Source of the DNA: Fasciola hepatica
Taxonomy: Eukaryota; Platyhelminthes; Trematoda; Plagiorchiida; Fasciolidae
Length of the DNA: 64,000 nucleotides
Reading direction: 5' to 3'
NCBI GenBank assembly: GCA_948099385.1
Contig: CANUEZ040000204.1
Location: forward strand, 2,294,001 to 2,358,000
This document shows positions 41,964 through 50,800 of the stretch, in pieces (positions within the stretch are counted from its first letter, which is position 1; each line of letters opens with the position of its first letter). The notes beneath the pieces are model-generated. The model saw only the letters and a program-made list of their open reading frames with translations. It made no database searches and had not been told where the DNA came from. The position numbers and the translations under genes are program-made.

Positions 41964-42320
41964 CTAGGAAAATGGAACGCTATAATTCATGAACAATACA
42001 CACAGATTGCTCATACAATGCAATAGAGTAGTAGCAGAGTAGATTTGTATAATATGATTCTCCATGCAGCTTGAACACTGAACTGACCATTGAAAATTAT
42101 GGAAGCACTGTACAGCTGTTCGATCCGCTAAGGGAAACATGAGCATTGCACATGGACAGAGCCCACTCGGAGACACGAACAAGGGTTGGGGTGAACGAAT
42201 GTCAGTCGAACACCCAAACCACAAGGCTATCCCATATGGGTCTCAACGCTTGGTTCAACATATGCAATACATGATATAGCTCAATCCCGATATTGGCTTC
42301 GGCTTTCGCTTTCGCTTTGA
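41964..42320 (-). repeat. Last, truncated A monomer at the array edge
   Basis: Only about 357 of the usual 423 bases are present. The unit carries the private patch at its start and further scattered changes, such as GTTCGATCCGC, TATCCCATATGG, CGCTTGGTTC and TAGCTCAATCCCGATATTGG. Extra divergence at an array edge is usual for satellites, because edge units take less part in unequal exchange. Confidence 0.8.
41967..42001. repeat. Private variant patch, second occurrence, in the last A monomer
   Basis: The anchor region reads AATGGAACGCTATAATTC then ATGAACAATAC. It matches the patch at 35,203 at all but about four of 27 positions, and both differ strongly from the usual A sequence here. It lies in the final, truncated A monomer before the orientation switch. 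Confidence 0.8.
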
Positions 42321-42340
42321 GGATTGTTAAGGATTGTTAT
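42320..42340. other. Orientation-switch junction between arrays A and B
   Basis: Array A stops inside its hexamer block (GCTTTCGCTTTGA ends at 42,320), about 66 bases before the next monomer anchor would come. Array B starts in phase at GTTGTTCGATTCAC (42,341). Between them lies a 10-bp sequence, AGGATTGTTA, present twice in tandem (42,320-42,329 and 42,330-42,339). TTGTTAAG inside the first copy matches the B segment that normally precedes GTTGTTCG, so the filler may be a slipped B end rather than foreign DNA. The two breakpoints are not at the same position of the monomer, so this is not a simple perfect palindrome centre. Confidence 0.85.
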
Positions 42341-42722
42341 GTTGTTCGATTCACAATGGTTCACCGGTTGTTGCAGTGCCCGTGGGGGCTCGGTCGATGT
42401 GCACTGCTGATGAGTCGAGTCCCTTAGAGGATGAAACAGCTGTACAGTGCTTCCTTGAAATTCAAACCTGAATTGGGCTTTCAAGCTGCTTGATCAATCA
42501 CATTATACAAATCTAATCTTATCTGATCTCATCTCGTACTACTAATCAATTGCATGCATAGTAAGGAAGCTGTGTAGGTTGTTCATTTGTGAATGCGTTG
42601 GTTGTACTTAGGCCCCTACAGAGAAGTCATCCATCATAGGAGTCGATCGGTGTGCGCGAAGCTGGTTCTTACCATTCACATTTAGAGCGAGTTTGGGAAG
42701 GGTGCTATATCATATAGTGTAG
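42341..42722 (+). repeat. First, partial B unit at the array edge
   Basis: The first B segment starts part-way through a monomer and is more diverged than internal units. It contains CTTCCTTGAAATTCAAACC, GGGCTTTCAAGCTGCTTG, ATCACATTATAC and AATCTTATCTGATC. It belongs to the TGAAATTCAAAGCTGAATTG subtype, which also appears near 43,317, 44,170, 48,907, 49,769 and 50,631, rather than the commoner TGGATTTCAATGCTCAGTTG subtype. Confidence 0.75.
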
Positions 42723-44934
42723 ATGTTGAACAAAGCGTTGAGAGCCATCCCGGATAGCCTTGTGTTGTTAAGTTGTTCGATTCACAATGGTTCACCGGTT
42801 GTTGGAGTGCCCGTGGTGGCTCGGTCGATGTGCACTGCTGATGAGTCGAATCCCTTAGAGGATGAAACAGCTGTACAGTGCTTCCATGGATTTCAATGCT
42901 CAGTTGAGCGTTCAAGCTGCATGATCAATCATATTATACAAATCTAATCTAATCTCAACTCATCTCGTACTACTAATCAATTGCATGCATAGTAAGGAAG
43001 CTGTGTAGGTTGTTCATTTGGGAATGCGTTGGTTGTACTTAGGCCCCTACAAAGAAGTCATCCATCGTAGGAGTCGATCGGTGTGCGCGAAGCTGGTTCT
43101 TACCATTCAAATTTGAAGCTAGTTTGGGAAGGGTGCTATATCATGTAGTGTAGATGTTGAACAAAGCGTTGAGAGCCATCCCGGATAGCCTTGTGTTGTT
43201 AAGTTGTTCGATTCACAATGGTTCACCGGTTGTTGGAGTGCCCGTGGGGGCTCGGTCGATGTGCACTGCTGATGAGTCGAGTCCCTAAGAGGATGAAACA
43301 GCTGTACAGTGCTTCCATGAACTTCAAAGCTGAATTGGGCGTTCGAGGTGCATGAACAATCATGTTATACAAATCTAATCTGAACTCATCTCGTACTACT
43401 AATCAATTGCATGCATAGTAGGGAAGCTGTGTAGGTTGTTCATTTGGGAATGCGTTGGTTGTACTTAGGCCCCTACAGAGAAGTCATCCATCATAGGAGT
43501 CGATCGGTGTGCGCGAAGCTGGTTCTTACCATTCAAATTTGAAGCGAGTTTGGGAAGGGTGCTATATCATGTAGTGTAGATGTTGAACAAAGCGTTGAGA
43601 GCCATCCCGGATAGCCTTGTGTTGTTAAGTTGTTCGATTCACAATGGTTCACCGGTTGTTGGAGTGCCCGTGGGGGCTCGGTCGATGTGCACTGCTGATG
43701 AGTCGAGTCCCTTAGAGGATGAAACAGCTGTACAGTGCTTCCATGGATTTCAATGCTCAGTTGAGCGTTCAAGCTGCATGATCAATCATATTATACCAAT
43801 CTAATCTAATCTGATCTAATCTCGTACTACTAATCAATTGCATGCATAGTAAGGAAGCTGTGTAGGTTGTTCATTTGGGAATGCGTTGGTTGTACTTAGG
43901 CCCCTACAGAGAAGTCATCCATCATAGGAGTCGATCGGTGTTCGCGAAGGTGGTTCTTACCATTCAAATTTAGAGCGAGTTTGGGAAGGGTGCTATATCA
44001 TGTAGTGTAGATGTTGAACAAAGCGTTGAGAGCCATCCCGGATAGCCTTGTGTTGTTGAGTTGTTCGATTCACAATGGTTCACTGGTTGTTGGAGTGCCC
44101 GTGGGGGCTCGGTCGATGTGCACTGCTGATGAGTCGAGTCCCTTAGAGGATGAAACAGCTGTACAGTTCTTCCATGAAATTCAAAGATGAAATGGGCGTT
44201 CAAGCTGCATGGTCAATCATATTATACAAATCTAATCTAATCTAATCTAATCTCGTACTACCAATCAATTGCATGCATAGTAAGGAAGCTGTGTAAGTTG
44301 TTCATTTGGGAATGCGTTGGTTGTACTTAGGCCCCTACAGAGAAGTCATCCATCATAGGAGTCGATCGGTGTGCGCGAAGCTGGTTGTTACCATTCAAAT
44401 TTGAAGCGAGTTTGTGAAGGGTGCTATATCATGTAGTGTAGATGTTGAACAAAGCGTTGAGAGCCATCCCGGATAGCCTTGTTTTGTTAAGTTGTTCGAT
44501 TCACAATGGTTCACCGGTTGTTGGAGTGCCCGTGGGGGCTCGGTCGATGTGCACTGCTGATGAGTCGAGTCCCTTAGAGGATGAAACAGCTGTACAGTGC
44601 TTCCATGGATTTCAATGCTCAGTTGAGCGTTCAAGCTGCATGATCAATCATATCATACAAATCTAATCTAATCTGATCTAATCTCGTACTACTAATCAAT
44701 TGCATGCATAGTAAGGAAGCTGTGTAGGTTGTTCATCTGTGAATGCGTTGGTTGTACTTAGGCCCCTACAGAGAAGTCATCCATCATAGGAGTGGATCGG
44801 TGTGCGCGAAGCTGGTTCTTACCATTCAAATTTGAAGCGAGTTTGGGAAGGGAGCTATATCATGTAGTGTAGATGTTGAACAAAGCGTTGAGAGCCATCC
44901 CGGATAGCCTTGTGTTGTTAAGTTGTTCGATTCA

Positions 44935-44951
44935 CAATGGTTCACCGGTTG
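44935..44951 (+). other. Weak CENP-B-box-like and Pol III B-box-like segment
   Basis: GTTCGATTCACAATGGT fits seven of the nine fixed positions of the core CENP-B box pattern (TTCG, A and the last GG match; the first two of CGGG do not). Its first nine bases fit the RNA polymerase III B-box pattern GWTCRANNC. The homologous A segment is GTTCGACTGACATTCGT, which fits both less well. No convincing A box lies upstream. Either match could be chance. Confidence 0.2.
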
Positions 44952-45015
44952 TTGGAGTGCCCGTGGGGGCTCGGTCGATGTGCACTGCTGATGAGTCGAG
45001 TCCCTTAGAGGATGA

Positions 45016-45035
45016 AACAGCTGTACAGTGCTTCC
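45016..45035 (+). other. Core block shared unchanged by A and B monomers
   Basis: AACAGCTGTACAGTGCTTCC is identical in typical B monomers (here) and on the minus strand of typical A monomers (32,370-32,389). It contains two overlapping 8-bp palindromes, ACAGCTGT and CTGTACAG, and a CAGCTG E-box-like hexamer. The flanks have diverged between subfamilies, so conservation of this block may reflect a bound protein. That is inference; no known box is identified. Confidence 0.55.
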
Positions 45036-45090
45036 ATGGATTTCAATGCTCAGTTGAGCGTTCAAGCTGCATGATCAATCATATCATACA

Positions 45091-45115
45091 AATCTAATCT
45101 AATCTGATCTAATCT
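45091..45115 (+). repeat. AATCT pentanucleotide tract in each B monomer (typical five-unit form)
   Basis: Five pentamers are seen here: AATCT three times, GATCT, then AATCT, followed by CGTACT. Across array B the tract ranges from four to six units, with GATCT, GAACT and CATCT variants. Unit number explains most monomer lengths: four units give 426 bp, five give 431 bp and six give 436 bp. The homologous place in array A reads AATCTACTCTGCTACTGCTC (reverse complement), with no clean repeat. The tract is therefore a B-specific expansion. Confidence 0.9.
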
Positions 45116-45131
45116 CGTACTGCTAATCAAT

Positions 45132-45139
45132 TGCATGCA
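45132..45139 (+). other. TGCATGCA palindrome in B monomers
   Basis: An 8-bp perfect palindrome, next to CAATTG, is kept in nearly every B monomer and is absent from A, whose homologous stretch reads TTGCATTGTATGAGC. Its meaning is unknown; it is a useful subfamily marker. Confidence 0.5.
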
Positions 45140-48100
45140 TAGTAAGGAAGCTGTGTAGGTTGTTCATTTGAGAATGCGTTGGTTGTACTTAGGCCCCTAC
45201 AGAGAAGTCATCCATCGTAGTAGTCGATCGGTGTGCGCGAAGCTGGTTCTTACCATTCAAATTTGAAGCGAGTTTGGGAAGGGTGCTATATCATGTAGTG
45301 TAGATGTTGAACAAAGCGTTGAGAGCCATCCCGGATAGCCTTGTGTTGTTGAGTTGTTCGATTCACAATGGTTCACCGGTTGTTGGAGTGCCCGTGGGGC
45401 CTCGGTCGATGTGCACTGCTGATGAGTCGAGTCCCTTAGAGGATGAAACAGCTGTACAGTGCTTCCATGGATTTCAATGCTCAGTTGAGCGTTCAAGCTG
45501 CATGATCAATCATATTATACAAATCTAATCTAATCTGAACTCATCTCGTACTACTAATCAATTGCATGCATAGTAAGGAAGCTGTGTAGGTTGTTCATTT
45601 GGGAATGCGTTGGTTGTACTTAGGCCCCTACAGAGAAGTCATCCATCATAGGAGTCGATCGGTGTGCGCGAAGCTGGTTCTTACCATTCAAATTGGAAGC
45701 GAGTTTGGGAAGGGAGCTATATCATGTAGTGTAGATGTTGAACAAAGCGTTGAGAGCCATCCCGGATAGCCTTGTTTTGTTAAGTTGTTCGATTCACAAT
45801 GGTTCACCGGTTGTTGGAGTGCCCGTGGGGGCTCGGTCGATGTGCACTGCTGATGAGTCGAGTCCCTTAGAGGATGAAACAGCTGTACCGTGCTTCCATG
45901 GATTTCAATGCTCAGTTGAGCGTTCAAGCTGCATGATTAATCATATTATACAAATCTAATCTGATCTCATCTCGTACTACTAATCAATTGCATGCATAGT
46001 AAGGAAGCTGTGTAGGTTGTTCATTTGGGAATGCGTTGGTTGTACTTAGGCCCCTACAGAGAAGTCATCCATCATAGGAGTGGATCGGTGTGCGCGAAGC
46101 TGGTTCTTACCATTCAAATTGGAAGCGAGTCTGGGAAGGGAGCTATATCATGTAGTGTAGATGTTGAACAAAGCGTTGAGAGCCATCCCGGATAGCCTTG
46201 TGTTGTTGAGTTGTTCGATTCACAATGGTTCACCGGTTGTTGGAGTGCCCGTGGGGCCTCGGTCGATGTGCACTGCTGATGAGTCGAGTCCCTTAGAGGA
46301 TCAAACAGCTGTACAGTGCTTCCATGGATTTCAATGCTCAGTTGAGCGTTCAAGCTGCATGATCAGTCATATTATACCAATCTAATCTAATCTGATCTAA
46401 TCTCGTACTACTAATCAATGGCATGCATAGTAAGGAAGCTGTGTAGGTTGTTCATTTGGGAATGCGTTGGTTGTACTTAGGCCCCTACAGAGAAGTCATC
46501 CATCGTAGGAGTCGATCGGTGTTTGCGAATCTGGTTCTTACCATTCAAATTTGAAGCGAGTTTGGGAAGGGTGCTATATCATGTAGTGTAGATGTTGAAC
46601 AAAGCGTTGAGAGCCATCCCGGATAGCCTTGTGTTGTTAAGTTGTTCGATTCACAATGGTTCACCGGTTGTTGGAGGGTTCGTGGGGGCTCGGTCGATGT
46701 GCACTGCTGATGAGTCGAGTCCCTTAGAGGATGAAACAGCTGTACAGTGCTTCCATGGATTTCAATGCTCAGTTGAGCGTTCAAGCTGCATGATCAATCA
46801 TATTATACAAATCTAATCTAATCTGAACTCATCTCGTACTACTAATCAATTGCATGCATAGTAAGGAAGCTGTGTAGGTTGTTCATTTGGGAATGCGTTG
46901 GTTGTACTTAGGCCCCTACAGAGAAGTCATCCATCATAGGAGTCGATCGGTGTGCGCGAAGCTGGTTGTTACCATTCAAATTTGAAGCGAGTTTGGGAAG
47001 GGTGCTATATCATGTAGTGTAGATGTTGAACAAAGCGTTGAGAGCCATCCCGGATAGCCTTGTGTTGTTAAGTTGTTCGATTCACAATGGTTCACCGGTT
47101 GTTGGAGTGCCCGTGGGGGCTCGGTCAATGTGCACTGCTGATGAGTCGAGTCCCTTAGAGGATGAAACAGCTGTACAGTGCTTCCATGGATTTCAATGCT
47201 CAGTTGAGCGTTCAAGCTGCATGATCAATCATATTATACAAATCTAATCTAATCTGAACTCATCTCGTACTACTAATCAATTGCATGCATAGTAAGGAAG
47301 CTGTGTAGGTTGTTCATTTGGGAATGCGTTAGTTGTACTTAGGCCCCTACAGAGAACTCATCCATCGTAGGAGTCGATCGGTGTTTGCGAATCTGGTTCT
47401 TACCATTCAAATTTGAAGCGAGTTTGGGAAGGGTGCTATATCATGTAGTGTAGATGTTGAACAAAGCGTTGAGAGCCATCCCGGATAGCCTTGTTTTGTT
47501 AAGTTGTTCGATTCACAATGGTTCACCAGTTGTTGGAGTGCCCGTGGGGCCTCGGTCGATGTGCACTGCTGATGAGTCGAGTCCCTTAAAGGATGAAACA
47601 GCTGTACATTTCTTCCATCCATTTCAATGGTCAGTTGAGCGTTCAAGCTGCATGATCAATCATATTATACAAATCTAATCTAATCTGATCTCATCTCGTA
47701 CTACTAATCAATTGCATGCATAGTAAGGAAGCTGTGTAGGTTGTTCATTTGGGAATGCGTTGGTTGTACTTAGGCCCCTACAGAGAAGTCATCCATCATA
47801 GGAGTGGATCGGTGTGCGCGAAGCTGGTTCTTACCATTCAAATTGGAAGCGAGTTTGGGAAGGGAGCTTTATCATGTAGTGTAGATGTTGAACAAAGCGT
47901 TGAGAGCCATCCCGGATAGCCTTGTGTTGTTGAGTTGTTCGATTCACAATGGTTCACCGGTTGTTGGAGTGCCCGTGGGGCCTCGGTCGATGTGCACTGC
48001 TGATGAGTCGAGTCCCTTAGAGGATGAAACAGCTGTACAGTGCTTCCATGGATTTCAATGCTCAGTTGAGCGTTCAAGCTGCATGATCAATCATATTATA

Positions 48101-48639
48101 CCAATCTATCTAATCTGATCTAATCTCGTACTACTAATCAATTGCATGCATAGTAAGGAAGCTGTGTAGGTTGTTCATTTGGGAATGCGTTGGTTGTACT
48201 TAGGCCCCTACAGAGAAGTCATCCATCGTAGGAGTCGATCGGTGTTTGCGAATCTGGTTCTTACCATTCAAATTTGAAGCGAGTTTGGGAAGGGTGCTAT
48301 ATCATGTAGTGTAGATGTTGAACAAAGCGTTGAGAGCCATCCCGGATAGCCTTGTGTTGTTAAGTTGTTCGATTCACAATGGTTCACCGGTTGTTCGAGG
48401 GTTCGTGGGGGCTCGGTCGATGTGCACTGCTGATGAGTCGAGTCCCTTAGAGGATTAAACAGCTGTACAGTGCTTCCATGGATTTCAATGCTCAGTTGAG
48501 CGTTCAAGCTGCATGATCAATCATATTATACCAATCTATCTAATCTGATCTAATCTCGTACTACTAATCAATTGCATGCATAGTAAGGAAGCTGTGTAGG
48601 TTGTTCATTTGGGAATGCGTTGGTTGTACTTAGGCCCCT

Positions 48640-50800
48640 ACAGAGAAGTCATCCATCATACGAGTCAATCGGTGTGCGTGAAGCTGGTTCTTACCATTCA
48701 AATTTAGAGCGAGTTTGGGAAGGGTGCTATATCATGTAGTGTAGATGTTGAACAAAGCGTTGAGAGCCATCCCGGATAGCCTTGTGTTGTTGAGTTGTTC
48801 GATTCACAATGGTTCACCGGTTGTTGGAGTGCCCGTGGGGGCTCGGTCGATGTGCACTGCTGATGAGTCGAGTCCCTTAGAGGATGAAACAGCTGTACAG
48901 TTCTTCCATGAAATTCAAAGCTGAATTGCGCGTTCAAGCTGCATGATCAATCATATTATACAAATCTAATCTAATCTGAACTCATCTCGTACTACTAATC
49001 AATTGCATGCATAGTAAGTAAGCTGTGTAGGTTGTTCATTTGGGAATGCGTTAGTTGTACTTAGGCCCCTACAGAGAAGTCATCCATCATAGGAGTCGAT
49101 CGGTGTGCGCGAAGCTGGTTCTTACCATTCAAATTGGAAGCGAGTTTGGGAAGGGAGCTATATCATGTAGTGTAGATGTTGAACAAAGCGTTGAGAGCCA
49201 TCCCGGATAGCCTTGTGTTGTTAAGTTGTTCGATTCACAATGGTTCACCGGTTGTTGGAGGGTTCGTGGGGGCTCGGTCGATGTGCACTGCTGATGAGTC
49301 GAGTCCCTTAGAGGATGAAACAGCTTTACAGTGCTTCCATGGATTTCAATGCTCAGTTGAGCGTTCAAGCTGCATGATCAGTCATATTATACCAATCTAA
49401 TCTAATCTGATCTAATCTCGTACTACTAATCAATTGCATGCATAGTAAGGAAGCTGTGTAGGTTGTTCATTTGGGAATGCGTTGGTTGTACTTAGGCCCC
49501 TACAGAGAAGTCATCCATCATACGAGTCAATCGGTGTGCGTGAAGCTGGTTCTTACCATTCAAATTTAGAGCGAGTTTGGGAAGGGTGCTATATCATGTA
49601 GTGTAGATGTTGAACAAAGCGTTGAGAGCCATCCCGGATAGCCTTGTGTTGTTGAGTTGTTCGATTCACAATGGTTCACCGGTTGTTGGAGTGCCCGTGG
49701 TGGCTCGGTCGATGTGCACTGCTGATGAGTCGAGTCCCTTAGAGGATGAAACAGCTGTACAGTTCTTCCATGAAATTCAAAGCTGAATTGGGCGTTCAAG
49801 CTGCATGATCAATCATATTATACAAATCTAATCTAATCTGAACTCATCTCGTACTACTAATCAATTGCATGCATAGTAAGTAAGCTGTGTAGGTTGTTCA
49901 TTTGGGAATGCGTTGGTTGTACTTAGGCTCCTACAGAGAAGTCATCCATCATAGGAGTCGATCGGTGTGCGCGAAGCTGGTTCTTACCATTCAAATTTGA
50001 AGCGAGTTTGGGAAGGGAGCTATATCATGTAGTGTAGATGTTGAACAAAGCGTTGAGAGCCATCCCGGATAGCCTTGTGTTGTTAAGTTGTTCGATTCAC
50101 AATGGTTCACCGGTTGTTGGAGGGTTCGTGGGGGCTCGGTCGATGTGCACTGCTGATGAGTCGAGTCCCTTAGAGGATGAAACAGCTTTACAGTGCTTCC
50201 ATGGATTTCAATGCTCAGTTGAGCGTTCAAGCTGCATGATCAGTCATATTATACCAATCTAATCTAATCTGATCTAATCTCGTACTACTAATCAATTGCA
50301 TGCATAGTAAGGAAGCTGTGTAGGTTGTTCATTTGGGAATGCGTTGGTTGTACTTAGGCCCCTACAGAGAAGTCATCCATCATACGAGTCAATCGGTGTG
50401 CGTGAAGCTGGTTCTTACCATTCAAATTTAGAGCGAGTTTGGGAAGGGTGCTATATCATGTAGTGTAGATGTTGAACAAAGCGTTGAGAGCCATCCCGGA
50501 TAGCCTTGTGTTGTTGAGTTGTTCGATTCACAATGGTTCACCGGTTGTTGGAGTGCCCGTGGGGGCTCGGTCGATGTGCACTGCTGATGAGTCGAGTCCC
50601 TTAGAGGATGAAACAGCTGTACAGTTCTTCCATGAAATTCAAAGCTGAATTGCGCGTTCAAGCTGCATGATCAATCATATTATACAAATCTAATCTAATC
50701 TGAACTCATCTCGTACTACTAATCAATTGCATGCATAGTAAGTAAGCTGTGTAGGTTGTTCATTTGGGAATGCGTTAGTTGTACTTAGGCTCCTACAGAG
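48640..50800 (+). repeat. Dimeric higher-order repeat, 862 bp period, in array B
   Basis: Two monomer types alternate. One type has CGAGTCAATCGG (48,661, 49,523 and 50,385) with the TGAAATTCAAAGCTGAATTG variant. The other has GGAGGGTTCGTGGG together with AACAGCTTTACAGTGC (49,321 and 50,183). Spacing is 862 bp, twice 431. AAGTAAGCTGTG also recurs at this spacing (about 49,015, 49,877 and 50,739). About two and a half copies are present. Confidence 0.82.

Larger units (their letters stand above)
1..42320 (-). repeat. Satellite array A, about 100 tandem monomers of 423 bp
   Basis: The same unit recurs head to tail from base 1. Anchoring on the GGCCTAAGTAAAACC segment gives monomer starts at 75, 498, 1346, 1769, 2192 and so on to 41,964, almost always 423 bp apart. 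Exceptions are mostly +2 bp (extra bases before CACACAGATTG, for example near 960, 4340, 20,840, 21,685 and 25,497) or -1 bp (near 7,395, 20,608 and 28,027). The first 74 bases are the tail of a monomer cut by the window edge. 423 is divisible by 3, so reading frames stay in register from unit to unit. The strand sign is arbitrary: it marks that A runs opposite to array B when homologous segments are aligned. Nothing unique interrupts the array. Function is unknown; structural heterochromatin is the inference. Confidence 0.98.
44826..45065 (-). other. Recurrent 79-residue minus-strand ORF of B monomers, probably not a gene
   Basis: It starts MNAQLSIEIHGSTVQLFHPL and ends IAPFPNSLQI, and overlaps the + strand ORF almost fully. 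No domain is recognised. It recurs in most B monomers because the monomer recurs. Two strands of the same bases cannot both be readily constrained, which argues against either being a conserved gene. Confidence 0.12.
44873..45097 (+). other. Recurrent 74-residue ORF of B monomers, homologous in frame to the A ORF
   Basis: It starts MLNKALRAIPDSLVLLSCSI and ends SSCMINHIIQI. The last 27 residues align with the A ORF without gaps (TAVQCFHGFQCSVERSSCM against TAVQCFHNFQWSVQCSSCM, then NHIIQI in both). The stop lies at the pentamer tract, whose length changes do not affect the ORF. It overlaps a 79-residue minus-strand ORF in the same unit. No domain is recognised and no promoter or intron signal is evident. 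Non-coding is the default reading. Confidence 0.2.
44873..45303 (+). repeat. Representative array B monomer (431 bp)
   Basis: This unit is typical of array B. On the + strand, in order: ATGTTGAACAAAGCGTTGAG; CGGATAGCCTTGTG; GTTCGATTCACAATGG; the GTGCCCGTGGGGGCTCGG stretch; the core block at 45,016-45,035; CAAGCTGCATGATCAATC; the pentamer tract at 45,091-45,115; the palindrome TGCATGCA at 45,132-45,139; GAAGCTGTGTAGGTTGTTC; TACTTAGGCCCCTACAGAG; GATCGGTGTGCGCGAAGC; and TTGGGAAGGGTGCTATATCA. Compared with the reverse complement of A it lacks the hexamer block and has gained the pentamer tract. Confidence 0.9.

Noticed and set aside
42320..42340. Transposon insertion or target-site duplication at the junction
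   Set aside because: The AGGATTGTTA copies are adjacent to each other rather than flanking an element, and there are no terminal inverted repeats or coding sequence beside them.
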